A stretch of DNA of 60,717 nt. It comes from JAKSPM01 sp964450645. GTDB taxonomy: Bacteria > Bacillota > Clostridia > Oscillospirales > Oscillospiraceae. The position numbers and the translations under genes are program-made. Within the stretch, counting starts at the first letter, position 1; each line of letters starts with the position of its first letter. The stretch is from the NCBI GenBank assembly GCA_964450645.1, contig CAYVEB010000007.1, forward strand, positions 1 through 60,717, written 5' to 3'. Below are positions 32,440 to 40,118 of this stretch, one piece after another. The notes beneath the pieces were generated by a model. It ran no database searches. It was not told the origin of the DNA and saw only the letters and a list, made by a program, of their open reading frames with translations.

Positions 32440-33999
32440 ATGAGAAAACCAGTTGCATTGGTCATTATGGATGGCATCGGACGCGGCGACGGCGGCAGCG
32501 GCGACGCGGTAAGGATCGCCAACACCCCCACTTTGGATTGGCTGCTGGAAAACTGTCCCCACACCTGGCTCAAAGCCCATGGTACCGCCGTGGGTCTGCC
32601 CTCTGATGAAGATATGGGCAATTCCGAGGTCGGCCACAACGCCCTCGGATGCGGCCAGGTCTATTCCCAGGGCGCCAAGCTGGTCGGTGAGTCCATCGAG
32701 TCCGGCGCGATCTTCCGTTCCAAGGCGTGGACGGCCCTGGTCGCCAATGCCCAGGACAAAGCCCTGCACTTTTTGGGGCTGCTGTCCGACGGCAACGTCC
32801 ACTCCAATATTTCCCACCTGATCGCCCTGCTGCGCCAGGCCCATAAAGAGGGACTGCGCCGGGTCTATTGCCACATTCTGCTCGACGGACGCGACGTTCC
32901 GGCCACTTCCGCGCTGGAATACGTGGACCAACTGGAGAAAGTTCTGGCCGAGCTGCGGCAGGACGGCGGCGACTACCGCATCGCCTCCGGCGGCGGCAGA
33001 ATGAAGATCACCATGGACCGCTATGAGGCGAACTGGGGCATGGTGGAAGCCGGCTGGAACACGCATGTGCGCGGCATCGGCAGAACCTTTGCCAGCGCCA
33101 AAGAGGCCATTGAAACCTATCGCGCGCAGACCGGCTGCATCGACCAGGATCTCCCCGCGTTCGTGATCGCTGAGAACGGCGAGCCGGTCGCAAAAATTGC
33201 CAATGGCGACAGCGTCATCCTGTTTAACTTCCGCGGCGACCGCGCGCAGGAGATCTCCCTGGCCTTTGACCGGAAGGACTTTGACAAATTCGACCGAGGC
33301 GACTACACCGGCGTGCAATTCGCCGGGATGCTCCAATACGACGGCGACTTGAAAATTCCCGAAAACTACCTGGTCGAGCCGCCGATGATCAAAAACACGC
33401 TGACCGAACTGCTCTGCGCCCATGGGATCCACGAATATGCCCTGTCCGAGACGCAAAAGTACGGCCACGTGACCTATTTCTGGAACGGCAACCGCTCCGG
33501 GAAGGTCAACGAGGACTTAGAAGTCTACGAGGAAATTCCCTCGGACATTCTTCCCTTCGAGCAGGCCCCGGCCATGAAGTCTGTGGAGATCACCGACCAC
33601 ATGGTGCGGGCCATGGCCTCCGGCCACTTTCAATTCCTGCGCTGCAACTACCCCAACGGCGACATGGTCGGCCACACGGGCGTGATGGAAGCGGTTGTCA
33701 CCGCCGTGGAGTGCGTGGATGCGGGCTTAAAGCGCCTGGTGGACGCTGCGAATCAGTATGGCTATACCTTGCTGGTCACTGCCGATCACGGCAACGCCGA
33801 CCAGATGACCGAAACCAAAAAAGGCAAGACAACCGTCCGCACGGCCCACTCGCTGAATCCTGTTCCGTTCATCGTCTATGACCCGGATACCCGTTATGAA
33901 ATCCAACCTGGCAAATACGGCTTGGCAAACGTGGCCCCCACAGTCGCCAAGCTGTTGGGGCTGGAAGCCCCGGACTGCTGGGAAAAGAGCATGATCTGA
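32440..33999 (+). CDS. gpmI: 2,3-bisphosphoglycerate-independent phosphoglycerate mutase
   Basis: A 519-residue cofactor-independent glycolytic mutase that interconverts 3- and 2-phosphoglycerate in the cytoplasm, dependent on manganese. Asp11 in VIMDGIG and the phospho-accepting Ser62 in MGNSEVGH match the alkaline-phosphatase-superfamily active site. RGIGRTFASAKEA and the C-terminal metal sites (NGDMVGHTGVMEA, TADHGNAD, and THSLNPVPF as AHSLNPVPF) are present. In Gram-positive spore formers this enzyme is pH- and Mn-sensitive during sporulation. The length is normal. Confidence 0.95.
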   Translation: MRKPVALVIMDGIGRGDGGSGDAVRIANTPTLDWLLENCPHTWLKAHGTAVGLPSDEDMGNSEVGHNALGCGQVYSQGAKLVGESIESGAIFRSKAWTALVANAQDKALHFLGLLSDGNVHSNISHLIALLRQAHKEGLRRVYCHILLDGRDVPATSALEYVDQLEKVLAELRQDGGDYRIASGGGRMKITMDRYEANWGMVEAGWNTHVRGIGRTFASAKEAIETYRAQTGCIDQDLPAFVIAENGEPVAKIANGDSVILFNFRGDRAQEISLAFDRKDFDKFDRGDYTGVQFAGMLQYDGDLKIPENYLVEPPMIKNTLTELLCAHGIHEYALSETQKYGHVTYFWNGNRSGKVNEDLEVYEEIPSDILPFEQAPAMKSVEITDHMVRAMASGHFQFLRCNYPNGDMVGHTGVMEAVVTAVECVDAGLKRLVDAANQYGYTLLVTADHGNADQMTETKKGKTTVRTAHSLNPVPFIVYDPDTRYEIQPGKYGLANVAPTVAKLLGLEAPDCWEKSMI

Positions 34000-34000
34000 C

Positions 34001-34669
34001 TTGGCGGCGCGCAGTTCCGAGAACCAAACGGTCAAAATTTTATATCAGGACAAGCGCATTTTGGTGGCGGTCAAGCCGCCGGGGGTCCTGTCTGTGGACG
34101 AGCCGGGGGGAATGCCGGATCTTCTGCGGCAGGCGCTGGGCGACCCCAACGCCTGCGTGCGAACGGTACACCGGCTGGACCAGGCCGCCGGCGGTGTGAT
34201 GCTCTTCGCGCGCTCGCGGATGGCCGCCTCCATTTTGTCCGCCCAGCTGCGCGAGCACAAGCTGCGCAAGCAGTATCTTGCTGCCATCCACGGCAGACCC
34301 GAAGCGGCAACCGGCACGCTGCGCGATCTATTGCTGCGGGATACCTATTCCGGAACCACCCGTGTGGTCGCGGAACCGGGAAAAGACGTGCAGCTCGCCC
34401 AGCTGCGCTACACCGTGCTATCGACCGTGGCAGGGCAGTCGCTGGTCTGCATCACTCTGGACACTGGGCGGACGCACCAGATCCGCGTCCAATTTTCCTC
34501 CCGCGGTTTGCCGCTGATCGGAGATCGCCGGTACGGCAGGGATGATGCGTGTCCTCTGGGGCTGTGGTCGCGCCAACTGGGATTTTATCACCCGGAAACC
34601 GGCCAGCCGATGACGTTCTCGCAAGATCCGCCGGATGCACCGCCCTGGAATAGATTTTCCCTCGTATAA
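34001..34669 (+). CDS. Short RluA-family pseudouridine synthase
   Basis: A 222-residue RluA-type synthase without an S4 domain. The catalytic HRLD is at 57-60, LRKQYLAAIHG near 86-96, and GRTHQIRVQF near 153-162. The TTG at 34001 begins two bases after the gpmI stop and is a weak start. No later ATG keeps the conserved ILYQDKRILVAVKPPG strand, so a start close to 34001 is required. The target may be tRNA or 23S rRNA. This is the second family member in the window, after 949-1821. Confidence 0.85.
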   Translation: MAARSSENQTVKILYQDKRILVAVKPPGVLSVDEPGGMPDLLRQALGDPNACVRTVHRLDQAAGGVMLFARSRMAASILSAQLREHKLRKQYLAAIHGRPEAATGTLRDLLLRDTYSGTTRVVAEPGKDVQLAQLRYTVLSTVAGQSLVCITLDTGRTHQIRVQFSSRGLPLIGDRRYGRDDACPLGLWSRQLGFYHPETGQPMTFSQDPPDAPPWNRFSLV

Positions 34670-34830
34670 TTTACAAAATATTTACATTTTTGGATCGGTT
34701 GTTTCCAGAAAGTTCACGATTTATTCAAAATCATATGATATGATCCTAATGTAAAGGATGAGAATCCTATACGCTGTTTATCTCTCTCTTTCTTTTCATT
34801 GTTTTCATACTCTTCTTTCTCTCTCATCTC

Positions 34831-34872
34831 AACGAAAGGCGCCCAGAGGAGTTCCTCTGAGCGCCTTTCACG
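34831..34872. terminator. Long hairpin between convergent genes
   Basis: GAAAGGCGC with CAGAGG pairs with CCTCTG and GCGCCTTTC around an AGTT loop. Outer AACG and CGTT add to the stem. It lies between the plus-strand synthase and the minus-strand XdhC-like gene; T7 follows about 15 bases later on the plus strand. Confidence 0.55.
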
Positions 34873-34940
34873 TTACATATGATGTCATTTTTTTGCAAAA
34901 TACCGTATGCGTCCCGCGCCAGCAAAGCCGGGGCGCTTCT

Positions 34941-35882
34941 TTACTTGGACAGGACCTCGTCCCGCCGCGGATCGCAGGCCATATCTTCCACCAGGACGCG
35001 CATAGCGCCGCCGCAGACCATCCCCTGATCCGCCGCGACGTCATTAGAAAGATCCACCGTGATCACTGCGTACTCGCCGGTTCCGATCAGGCGCCGGGCC
35101 TTGCCCATCGCCGCGGCCTCGCCGCAGCCGCCCCCGATGGTGCCGTAGCCCCGGCCAATTTGGTCGACCGCCATCAACGCGCCGCTCTTTACCGGCGTGG
35201 ATCCCTGGGTCTGCAGCACCAGCAGCATCGCGCGGGGAACATCGGCCCTGGCCAAAAACGCTACGGCGTCCATATCCGGATTCGTCTGCTGCAATTGCGT
35301 CCGCCCCTCTTCTTGCGACAGGCTCCGCCGGTGGGCGATCAGCTGCGCGCAGATGGAGATGGCGATCTCCGCAGGCGTGACCGCCCCGATGTCCAGCCCG
35401 ATGGGCGCATGGATCCGCCGCAGGGCTTCCGGGTCAAATCCCTCCTGCTCCAGCTGCCCTTTTAGTCCGGCCACCCGCCGTTTGGATCCGACCATGCCCA
35501 GATAGGCGGGGAACGTCCCGGAGAGAATTGTTCGCAAACATTCCGCATCATGCCGGTGCCCGCGCGTCAAAACGCACACGTAGTCCCCCGCGCCGATTTG
35601 CAACTGATCGATCGCGTCCGCAAAGCCGTCGCAGAGAATCCGCGACGCATCGGGGAATGTCTGCGCGTTGGCGAAGGCCGGCCGGTCGTCCGCCACGCTC
35701 ACCGCAAAATCCAGCATACAAGCAACTTTGCTCACCTGCTGGGAAATATGCCCGCCGCCGAGCAAAATCAGCCGCTGGGTCGGCACGAATTTTCGGGTGT
35801 ACGTACACCCCTCCACCGTGCGCGTCAGCACTGCCGGGCAGCCGTTTTTCAGTTGCGTCCAAATCGCGGCAAATTCATTCAC
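34941..35882 (-). CDS. XdhC/CoxI-family molybdenum-hydroxylase maturation protein, domains in reversed order
   Basis: A 313-residue protein with both XdhC-type domains. The Rossmann domain comes first (LILLGGGHISQQVSK at 38-52, GMVGSKRR near 128-135), and the XdhC_CoxI domain last (LQTQGSTPVKSGAL near 223-236, TIGGGCGEA near 248-256, MVCGGAMRVLVE near 287-298). Classical XdhC has the opposite order. XdhC inserts sulfurated molybdenum cofactor into xanthine dehydrogenase-type enzymes; none lies in the window. The selD-yedF pair makes a selenium-dependent hydroxylase elsewhere in the genome plausible. Confidence 0.82.
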   Translation of the reverse strand: MNEFAAIWTQLKNGCPAVLTRTVEGCTYTRKFVPTQRLILLGGGHISQQVSKVACMLDFAVSVADDRPAFANAQTFPDASRILCDGFADAIDQLQIGAGDYVCVLTRGHRHDAECLRTILSGTFPAYLGMVGSKRRVAGLKGQLEQEGFDPEALRRIHAPIGLDIGAVTPAEIAISICAQLIAHRRSLSQEEGRTQLQQTNPDMDAVAFLARADVPRAMLLVLQTQGSTPVKSGALMAVDQIGRGYGTIGGGCGEAAAMGKARRLIGTGEYAVITVDLSNDVAADQGMVCGGAMRVLVEDMACDPRRDEVLSK

Positions 35883-36005
35883 CTCAGCGCACCTCCCTTC
35901 TTATTTACCATCCCTATCCTACAAAAAATTCTTTGATTTGTCAAGTTGGCTGACGCGTGCCCGCACCGCAAAGTGTCACAGAGCCTTGCCGCGTCCGATC
36001 CTCTT

Positions 36006-36761
36006 TCAAACCCACCGCCGCAGCGCCGTTTTCATGTGGCCGCGCACATCCATCCCGTACAGCCCGTTCAGCAGCGACAGATCAAACTCCTCCATCGGCG
36101 CATGGGTCAGGATGCGACCCCGTTCCAATAACAACACCGTATCGGCAAAGGCCAGCGCAAGGTTGATGTCGTGCAGCACGCCGACCACGCAGCGGCTTCC
36201 CGCCCCGGCCCAGGCGCGCAGCGTGTCGACCAGTTCCACCTGGCAGCGCAGATCCAGGTGATTCGTCGGCTCGTCGAGCAAAATGACCTGTGGCTCCTGG
36301 GCAAACGTCCGCGCCAGGAGCACTCTTTGCAGCTGTCCGCCGGACAGCTCGGTGATCAGGCGATCGCGCAGTTCCCATGTACCCGTGCGGCGCAGGCTCT
36401 CCTCCACCGCCCGGCAGTCCTCCGCGCTCTGGCGCGCCAGCAGACCGCCGCGCTGGTGGGCATAGCGCCCCAGCATCACGCACTCATAGACCGTGTAATC
36501 AAACGCCGCCGGGGAGAATTGGCTCATCAGCGCCAATCTCTTTGCCCGCTGCCGGGCAGGCAGGCGGCGTAGATCCGTCCCTGCCATGGTGATCGCGCCC
36601 TCGCAAGGCAGAAGCCCGGCCAGCGCCCGCAAAAGCGTGGTCTTGCCGCAGCCGTTTGGGCCGAGGATGCACAGCCGCTCCCCCTCCCGAACGCGAAAGG
36701 ACACGTCCTGGATCACAGGCGGCCCGCCATAGCCGCAGGTCAGATGTTCCACTTGCAGCAT
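36006..36761 (-). CDS. btuD: ABC transporter ATP-binding protein, BtuD/FecE type
   Basis: A 251-residue ATPase. Walker A GPNGCGKTT is at 34-42, the Q-loop near 80, the signature LSGGQLQRVLLAR near 130-142 and Walker B VILLDEPTNHLD follows. It is the third gene of a substrate-binding-protein, permease, ATPase operon in which a cobalamin riboswitch precedes the first gene, so I infer corrinoid import and not siderophore import. The start at 36761 has GGAGGT six bases upstream and lies four bases after the permease stop. Confidence 0.85.
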   Translation of the reverse strand: MLQVEHLTCGYGGPPVIQDVSFRVREGERLCILGPNGCGKTTLLRALAGLLPCEGAITMAGTDLRRLPARQRAKRLALMSQFSPAAFDYTVYECVMLGRYAHQRGGLLARQSAEDCRAVEESLRRTGTWELRDRLITELSGGQLQRVLLARTFAQEPQVILLDEPTNHLDLRCQVELVDTLRAWAGAGSRCVVGVLHDINLALAFADTVLLLERGRILTHAPMEEFDLSLLNGLYGMDVRGHMKTALRRWV

Positions 36762-36765
36762 GGCT

Positions 36766-37788
36766 TCACCTCCGTTTGCGTCCGGCAAAGAAAATATACA
36801 GGAAAAACGGCGCGCCAAGCAGCGCCGTAATCGAACCGATCGGGATCTCGTGAGGCGGCGTCAGCGTCCTCGCCGCCAGGTCACACAGCACCAAAAACGT
36901 GCCGCCGAACACCGCGCTGGCCGGCAATACCCGCCTGTGCGCCGCGCCGAACCAGCGGCGCACCACGTGCGGCGCGATCAGATCCACAAATCCGATCACC
37001 CCCACAAAGGAGACCGCCACGCCGGTGAGCGCCGCCACAACGGCCAGCAGGAACCGCTTCGTCCGGACCAGATCGACGCCCATCGCCCGCGCCTGTTCCT
37101 CGCCAAAGGTCATCACATCCAATTCCCGGCTGAAGCCCTGAAAGAGCGGCAGGCTCAGCACCACACACGGCGCCAACACCCACACAGCGCTCCACTCTTT
37201 CATAGAAAAGCTGCCAAGCTGCCACAGCTGGATGCGCTGGGCATACGCAGGCGAACTGGTTGCCAGCATATTCATCACGGCGTTGCAGAACAAAGACAGC
37301 ACCATGCCAACCAAGACGATTGTCACATTCGACATCCCCCGGTCCAGCCTGGACGACACAAAGACCACCAAAAACACCGTGCCCAGGGCGAAGCTCAGGC
37401 TCACTGCGGGCAGCACGAAGACGCCGATTCCCGCGCCGGCCAGCCCCAGCACAATCACAATCGCCGCGCCCAGTCCCGCGCCGGAAGATACGCCCAGCCC
37501 GAAGGGAGAAGCCAGCGGGTTTTGCAAAATCGACTGCATCACCGTGCCGCTCACCGCGAGGGCCGCCCCCGTGAGAAACGCCAGCAGCACACGCGGCAGC
37601 CGCATATCCAGCACCATCGCGCTGTAGCTCTCCGGCAGCCCGGCCGGCAAAGGCGTCCCGAATATGCGGCTTGCGAGCATCGCCAGAATGTCTCCCGGCG
37701 CCACATACACGCTTCCAACGCCCACCCCCAGCAGCAGCGCAATCAGCGCCGCCGCCACGAGCAGAGCCATCTTAACCTTCGATTTCAT
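36766..37788 (-). CDS. btuC: FecCD/BtuC-type permease
   Basis: A 340-residue inner-membrane permease with about ten hydrophobic helices. Family features include LRLPRVLLAFLTGAALAVSG-type N-terminal sequence (seen from DMRLPRV), NPLASPFGLGVSSGAGLGA, and GFVDLIAPHVVRR, the segment that contacts the ATPase. The start overlaps the stop of the binding-protein gene by four bases. It works as a homodimer with the ATPase to move a corrinoid or, less likely, a ferric siderophore. Confidence 0.88.
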   Translation of the reverse strand: MKSKVKMALLVAAALIALLLGVGVGSVYVAPGDILAMLASRIFGTPLPAGLPESYSAMVLDMRLPRVLLAFLTGAALAVSGTVMQSILQNPLASPFGLGVSSGAGLGAAIVIVLGLAGAGIGVFVLPAVSLSFALGTVFLVVFVSSRLDRGMSNVTIVLVGMVLSLFCNAVMNMLATSSPAYAQRIQLWQLGSFSMKEWSAVWVLAPCVVLSLPLFQGFSRELDVMTFGEEQARAMGVDLVRTKRFLLAVVAALTGVAVSFVGVIGFVDLIAPHVVRRWFGAAHRRVLPASAVFGGTFLVLCDLAARTLTPPHEIPIGSITALLGAPFFLYIFFAGRKRR

Positions 37789-38780
37789 CCGGCGGTATAA
37801 TAGTCGGGATAGAGCGCTTCGGCCATCTGCCGCATGGCCACAACGATATTTTCGTTGGGCCGAGCCGAGGACATATTGTCAATGGAATAGACGTCGCCGT
37901 TTTTAACGGCCGTAACTCCGGCCCAGCCGTCCCGCCCTAGGATCTCTCCGACCGGATCGTCTATGTAATTGACATTGGTAAAAATCACGTCGGGATTGGC
38001 GTCGACAATCGTCTCGCCCTCCACACTGAGCCAGCCGCTCTGATCGGCCAGGACATTTTCCCCGCCGATCCACTCAATCATTTCATTGAGATAGACGCCG
38101 CTTCCGCAACTGTACAGATACGGCGCGGCGGAGATTTCAAAATAGACGCTCTTGCGCTCCTCTTGGGGAATCGTCGCGGCAATCGCCGCCAGCTCGTCCA
38201 GCTGCGCGTTCAACTCGTCTAGGATCGCCTGCCCGGCGTCGTTTGCGCCGAATACGGCGGCAAGAAACTGTATATCGCTCTGCACGTCCTCGATGCTGTC
38301 GCTGGTGGGTACGCAAATAACGCAAACTCCCGCGTCAATCAGGGGCTGATAGGGCGCTTCCTGATCATAGAGCGACAGGCTGGAAACCAGCAGAACGTCC
38401 GGGCCCAGCGCCACCAGCTGTTCGATATCGGGGTTTACCATGTCAAACGTCGGCACGTCATCCGGCAGGCCCTCCAGGCCAACGCTTTCCAGGTCATAGC
38501 CGACGATCTTATCTCCCAGACCCAGCGCTACCAAAGTCTCGGAGATTGATGGCGCCAGCGGCACAATGGAATCGATTGTTTCCGGAATGGATATGGCGGC
38601 TCCGCTAGGATCTTGGGTGGGCAGCGCCGGAGCGGAAGGCGCCTTGGTGGCGGACTCGGACGATTCCACATTTTGCGATGCTTCCGGGGCATCCGTTTGA
38701 GACGGCGTGTCGTTTCCGCCGCACGCGCACGCGCTCAGCAGCAGTCCGCATAGAAGAAGTACACTGATGATCTGTTTCAT
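37785..38780 (-). CDS. btuF: Corrinoid/iron-type ABC substrate-binding lipoprotein
   Basis: A 331-residue lipoprotein: signal peptide with lipobox LLSAC at about 14-18, an acidic Ser/Thr-rich linker, then a class III (BtuF/FhuD-like) binding domain with SIVPLAPSISETLVALGLGDKIVGYD and a long inter-lobe helix. The start at 38780 is preceded by AGGAGG; the longer open frame upstream is riboswitch sequence. The cobalamin riboswitch about 100 bases upstream indicates B12 or another corrinoid as ligand. FecCD- and ATPase-genes follow with overlap or four-base spacing. Confidence 0.87.
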   Translation of the reverse strand: MKQIISVLLLCGLLLSACACGGNDTPSQTDAPEASQNVESSESATKAPSAPALPTQDPSGAAISIPETIDSIVPLAPSISETLVALGLGDKIVGYDLESVGLEGLPDDVPTFDMVNPDIEQLVALGPDVLLVSSLSLYDQEAPYQPLIDAGVCVICVPTSDSIEDVQSDIQFLAAVFGANDAGQAILDELNAQLDELAAIAATIPQEERKSVYFEISAAPYLYSCGSGVYLNEMIEWIGGENVLADQSGWLSVEGETIVDANPDVIFTNVNYIDDPVGEILGRDGWAGVTAVKNGDVYSIDNMSSARPNENIVVAMRQMAEALYPDYYTAG

Positions 38781-38881
38781 ATTTTTTCCTCCTAGAGTTA
38801 AATAATCTGTCACGCGGCAAAGCCGCAAATATTTTCTGCAAAAATCTTTCGAACTGTCCATAATGCAGCAGCATTCCAGCA

Positions 38882-38914
38882 GAAAAAACACCCCTCCGTC
38901 ACGAAAGGGTGTTT
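38882..38914 (-). terminator. Terminator of the cobalamin riboswitch expression platform
   Basis: On the minus strand AAACACCC and GGGGTGTTTTTTC form a hairpin with a T tract, between the aptamer and the btuF ribosome site. It would stop transcription when the ligand is bound. Confidence 0.75.
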
Positions 38915-38924
38915 GAATATGCAA

Positions 38925-39135
38925 ATACGCATTGCCGCGGAGATTACACCGCGGTATACAATATGCACAACTCCATCGATCGTGAACTTGTACCAAGCAG
39001 ACGCAGTACCCCGGCTTCATGCGTTCATCACGCACATCACGGTGGCGGGACCGCGCGGGATTCTCACCCGACTTCCCTGCATTCTATCTGCCCTTGGCCA
39101 AAAGCATCGGCCAATAAGAACCATATTCTTTTGTT
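38925..39135 (-). promoter_or_regulatory. Cobalamin (adenosylcobalamin-type) riboswitch
   Basis: The minus strand carries the conserved core GGGAAGTCGGGTGAGAATCC followed by CGGTCCCGCCACCGTGA, which is the hallmark of cobalamin aptamers. Flanking pairings include GGCCGATGC/TTTTGGCC to the 5' side and GAACGCATGAAGCCGGGG to the 3' side. Aptamer limits are approximate. It controls the btuFCD-like operon. Confidence 0.9.
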
Positions 39136-39269
39136 TTTCAAAGACATGATACCATACCCGCCGCGAATTGTAAAGGCCTCCCTTTGATATTTCCGCGCGG
39201 GTTTTTATGAAATAACGTTTGTATATTTGCTTCGTCCCTGTGGGAATCTATCTTTGCTTTTTCTTTCCT

Positions 39270-39386
39270 ATAACAATGTCCGCTGAATAAACCGCCTGGC
39301 GCTTTATTCGTGCGGCATATGCAGCGCAATTCTATCAATCCGGTCTGAATGGTCGAATTGATAGAATCCAGCCATTGTTCCAATGG
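39270..39386 (+). repeat. Structured intergenic repeat family A, copy 2
   Basis: This matches the minus strand of 18237-18352 over its full length. The three hairpins are preserved: AATAAA pairs with TTTATT where copy 1 has six As and six Ts, and TATCAAT pairs with ATTGATA where copy 1 has GATCAAT and ATTGATC. The middle stem has one mismatch and one GT wobble. It lies on the plus strand about 290 bases before the SASP gene. Confidence 0.7.
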
Positions 39387-39672
39387 CAAAGCGCAAGGGT
39401 TTTAAATACCAGAATTCGCAACCCTTGGACCAGGACAAAACCAATGTGCCGAAAAAGCCAAGGCCTTTCAGTCTTGCAGCTTTGTTCAGTACGCATGATA
39501 GTATATGACGTCTGCGCGGTTTTCATAAATTGCAGCGCAATTTGGCGCTTTTTTCGGTTAAAAACTATAAAAACAACAAAAAATTGTCATAGATAATCAA
39601 AAGAAAGTCGGAGAAACTACGACTGAGGTAATCAAATTACATTTGAGGACTTCAATAAAGATAAGGAGATGG
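39387..39672. other. Intergenic region upstream of the SASP gene
   Basis: No ORF is convincing. AAGGGTT near 39396 and AACCCTT near 39420 can pair. GCGCAATTTGGCGC with a T6 tract near 39534-39553 looks like a weak terminator. I could not place a confident sigma-G promoter. Confidence 0.4.
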
Positions 39673-39873
39673 ATGAAAATGAAGAGCAACAATACCATCA
39701 ATGTTCCCGAAGCGAAAGCAGCCATGGATAAGTTCAAGATGGAAGCGGCTTCCGAAGTGGGCGTCAATTTGAAGGAAGGCTACAACGGCGACATCACCGC
39801 CCGCGAGGCTGGTTCTGTCGGCGGCCAGATGGTCAAAAAGATGGTTGAGGCTTACGAGCAAGGCTTGAAGTAA
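39673..39873 (+). CDS. Alpha/beta-type small acid-soluble spore protein
   Basis: A 66-residue SASP. These proteins saturate spore DNA, force an A-like helix and protect it from UV and heat; the GPR protease degrades them at germination. The diagnostic C-terminal signature AREAGSVGGQMVKKMVE is present, and the N-terminal helix contains KFKMEAASEVGV, corresponding to the GPR-cleavage region. AAGGAG lies just upstream; a second ATG two codons on (39679) has a more ordinary spacing and is equally possible. The gene is direct evidence for an endospore former. Confidence 0.92.
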   Translation: MKMKSNNTINVPEAKAAMDKFKMEAASEVGVNLKEGYNGDITAREAGSVGGQMVKKMVEAYEQGLK

Positions 39874-39931
39874 ATTTCTCAAAACAGGCCCCTGTGCAAT
39901 CGCGCAGAGGTGGTATTCAGATCGTTCAGAT

Positions 39932-39961
39932 ACGGCATGGTCTTTCGGCCATGCCGTTTTC
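39932..39961 (+). terminator. Terminator after the SASP gene
   Basis: ACGGCATGG and CCATGCCGT form a nine-pair stem (39932-39940, 39949-39957) followed by TTTTCT. Confidence 0.75.
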
Positions 39962-40118
39962 TGTGCGCTTTGGGCGTTGACTTTCAAAGATTTGTATATT
40001 ATAATTGTATACTGAAATTTTTTAAAAGCAGATTTTTATGAAATTAAACGCGGGAAAAAAGTCTGCTTTTGCGGAAATACAATACCTATCGTTTGCAGAG
40101 CCAGAAGGGAGGATTACC

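Noticed and set aside
36006..38780. Ferric siderophore transporter
   Set aside because: The protein families allow it, but the upstream cobalamin riboswitch favours corrinoids.
38781..39035. N-terminal extension of the BtuF-like protein
   Set aside because: The frame is open only because it crosses the cobalamin riboswitch; the lipoprotein start at 38780 has AGGAGG and a proper signal peptide.
40038..40118. Upstream ATG of the LtaS-like gene
   Set aside because: The downstream ATG at 40119 has a strong GGGAGG; the extension is hydrophilic and would precede the first membrane helix oddly.
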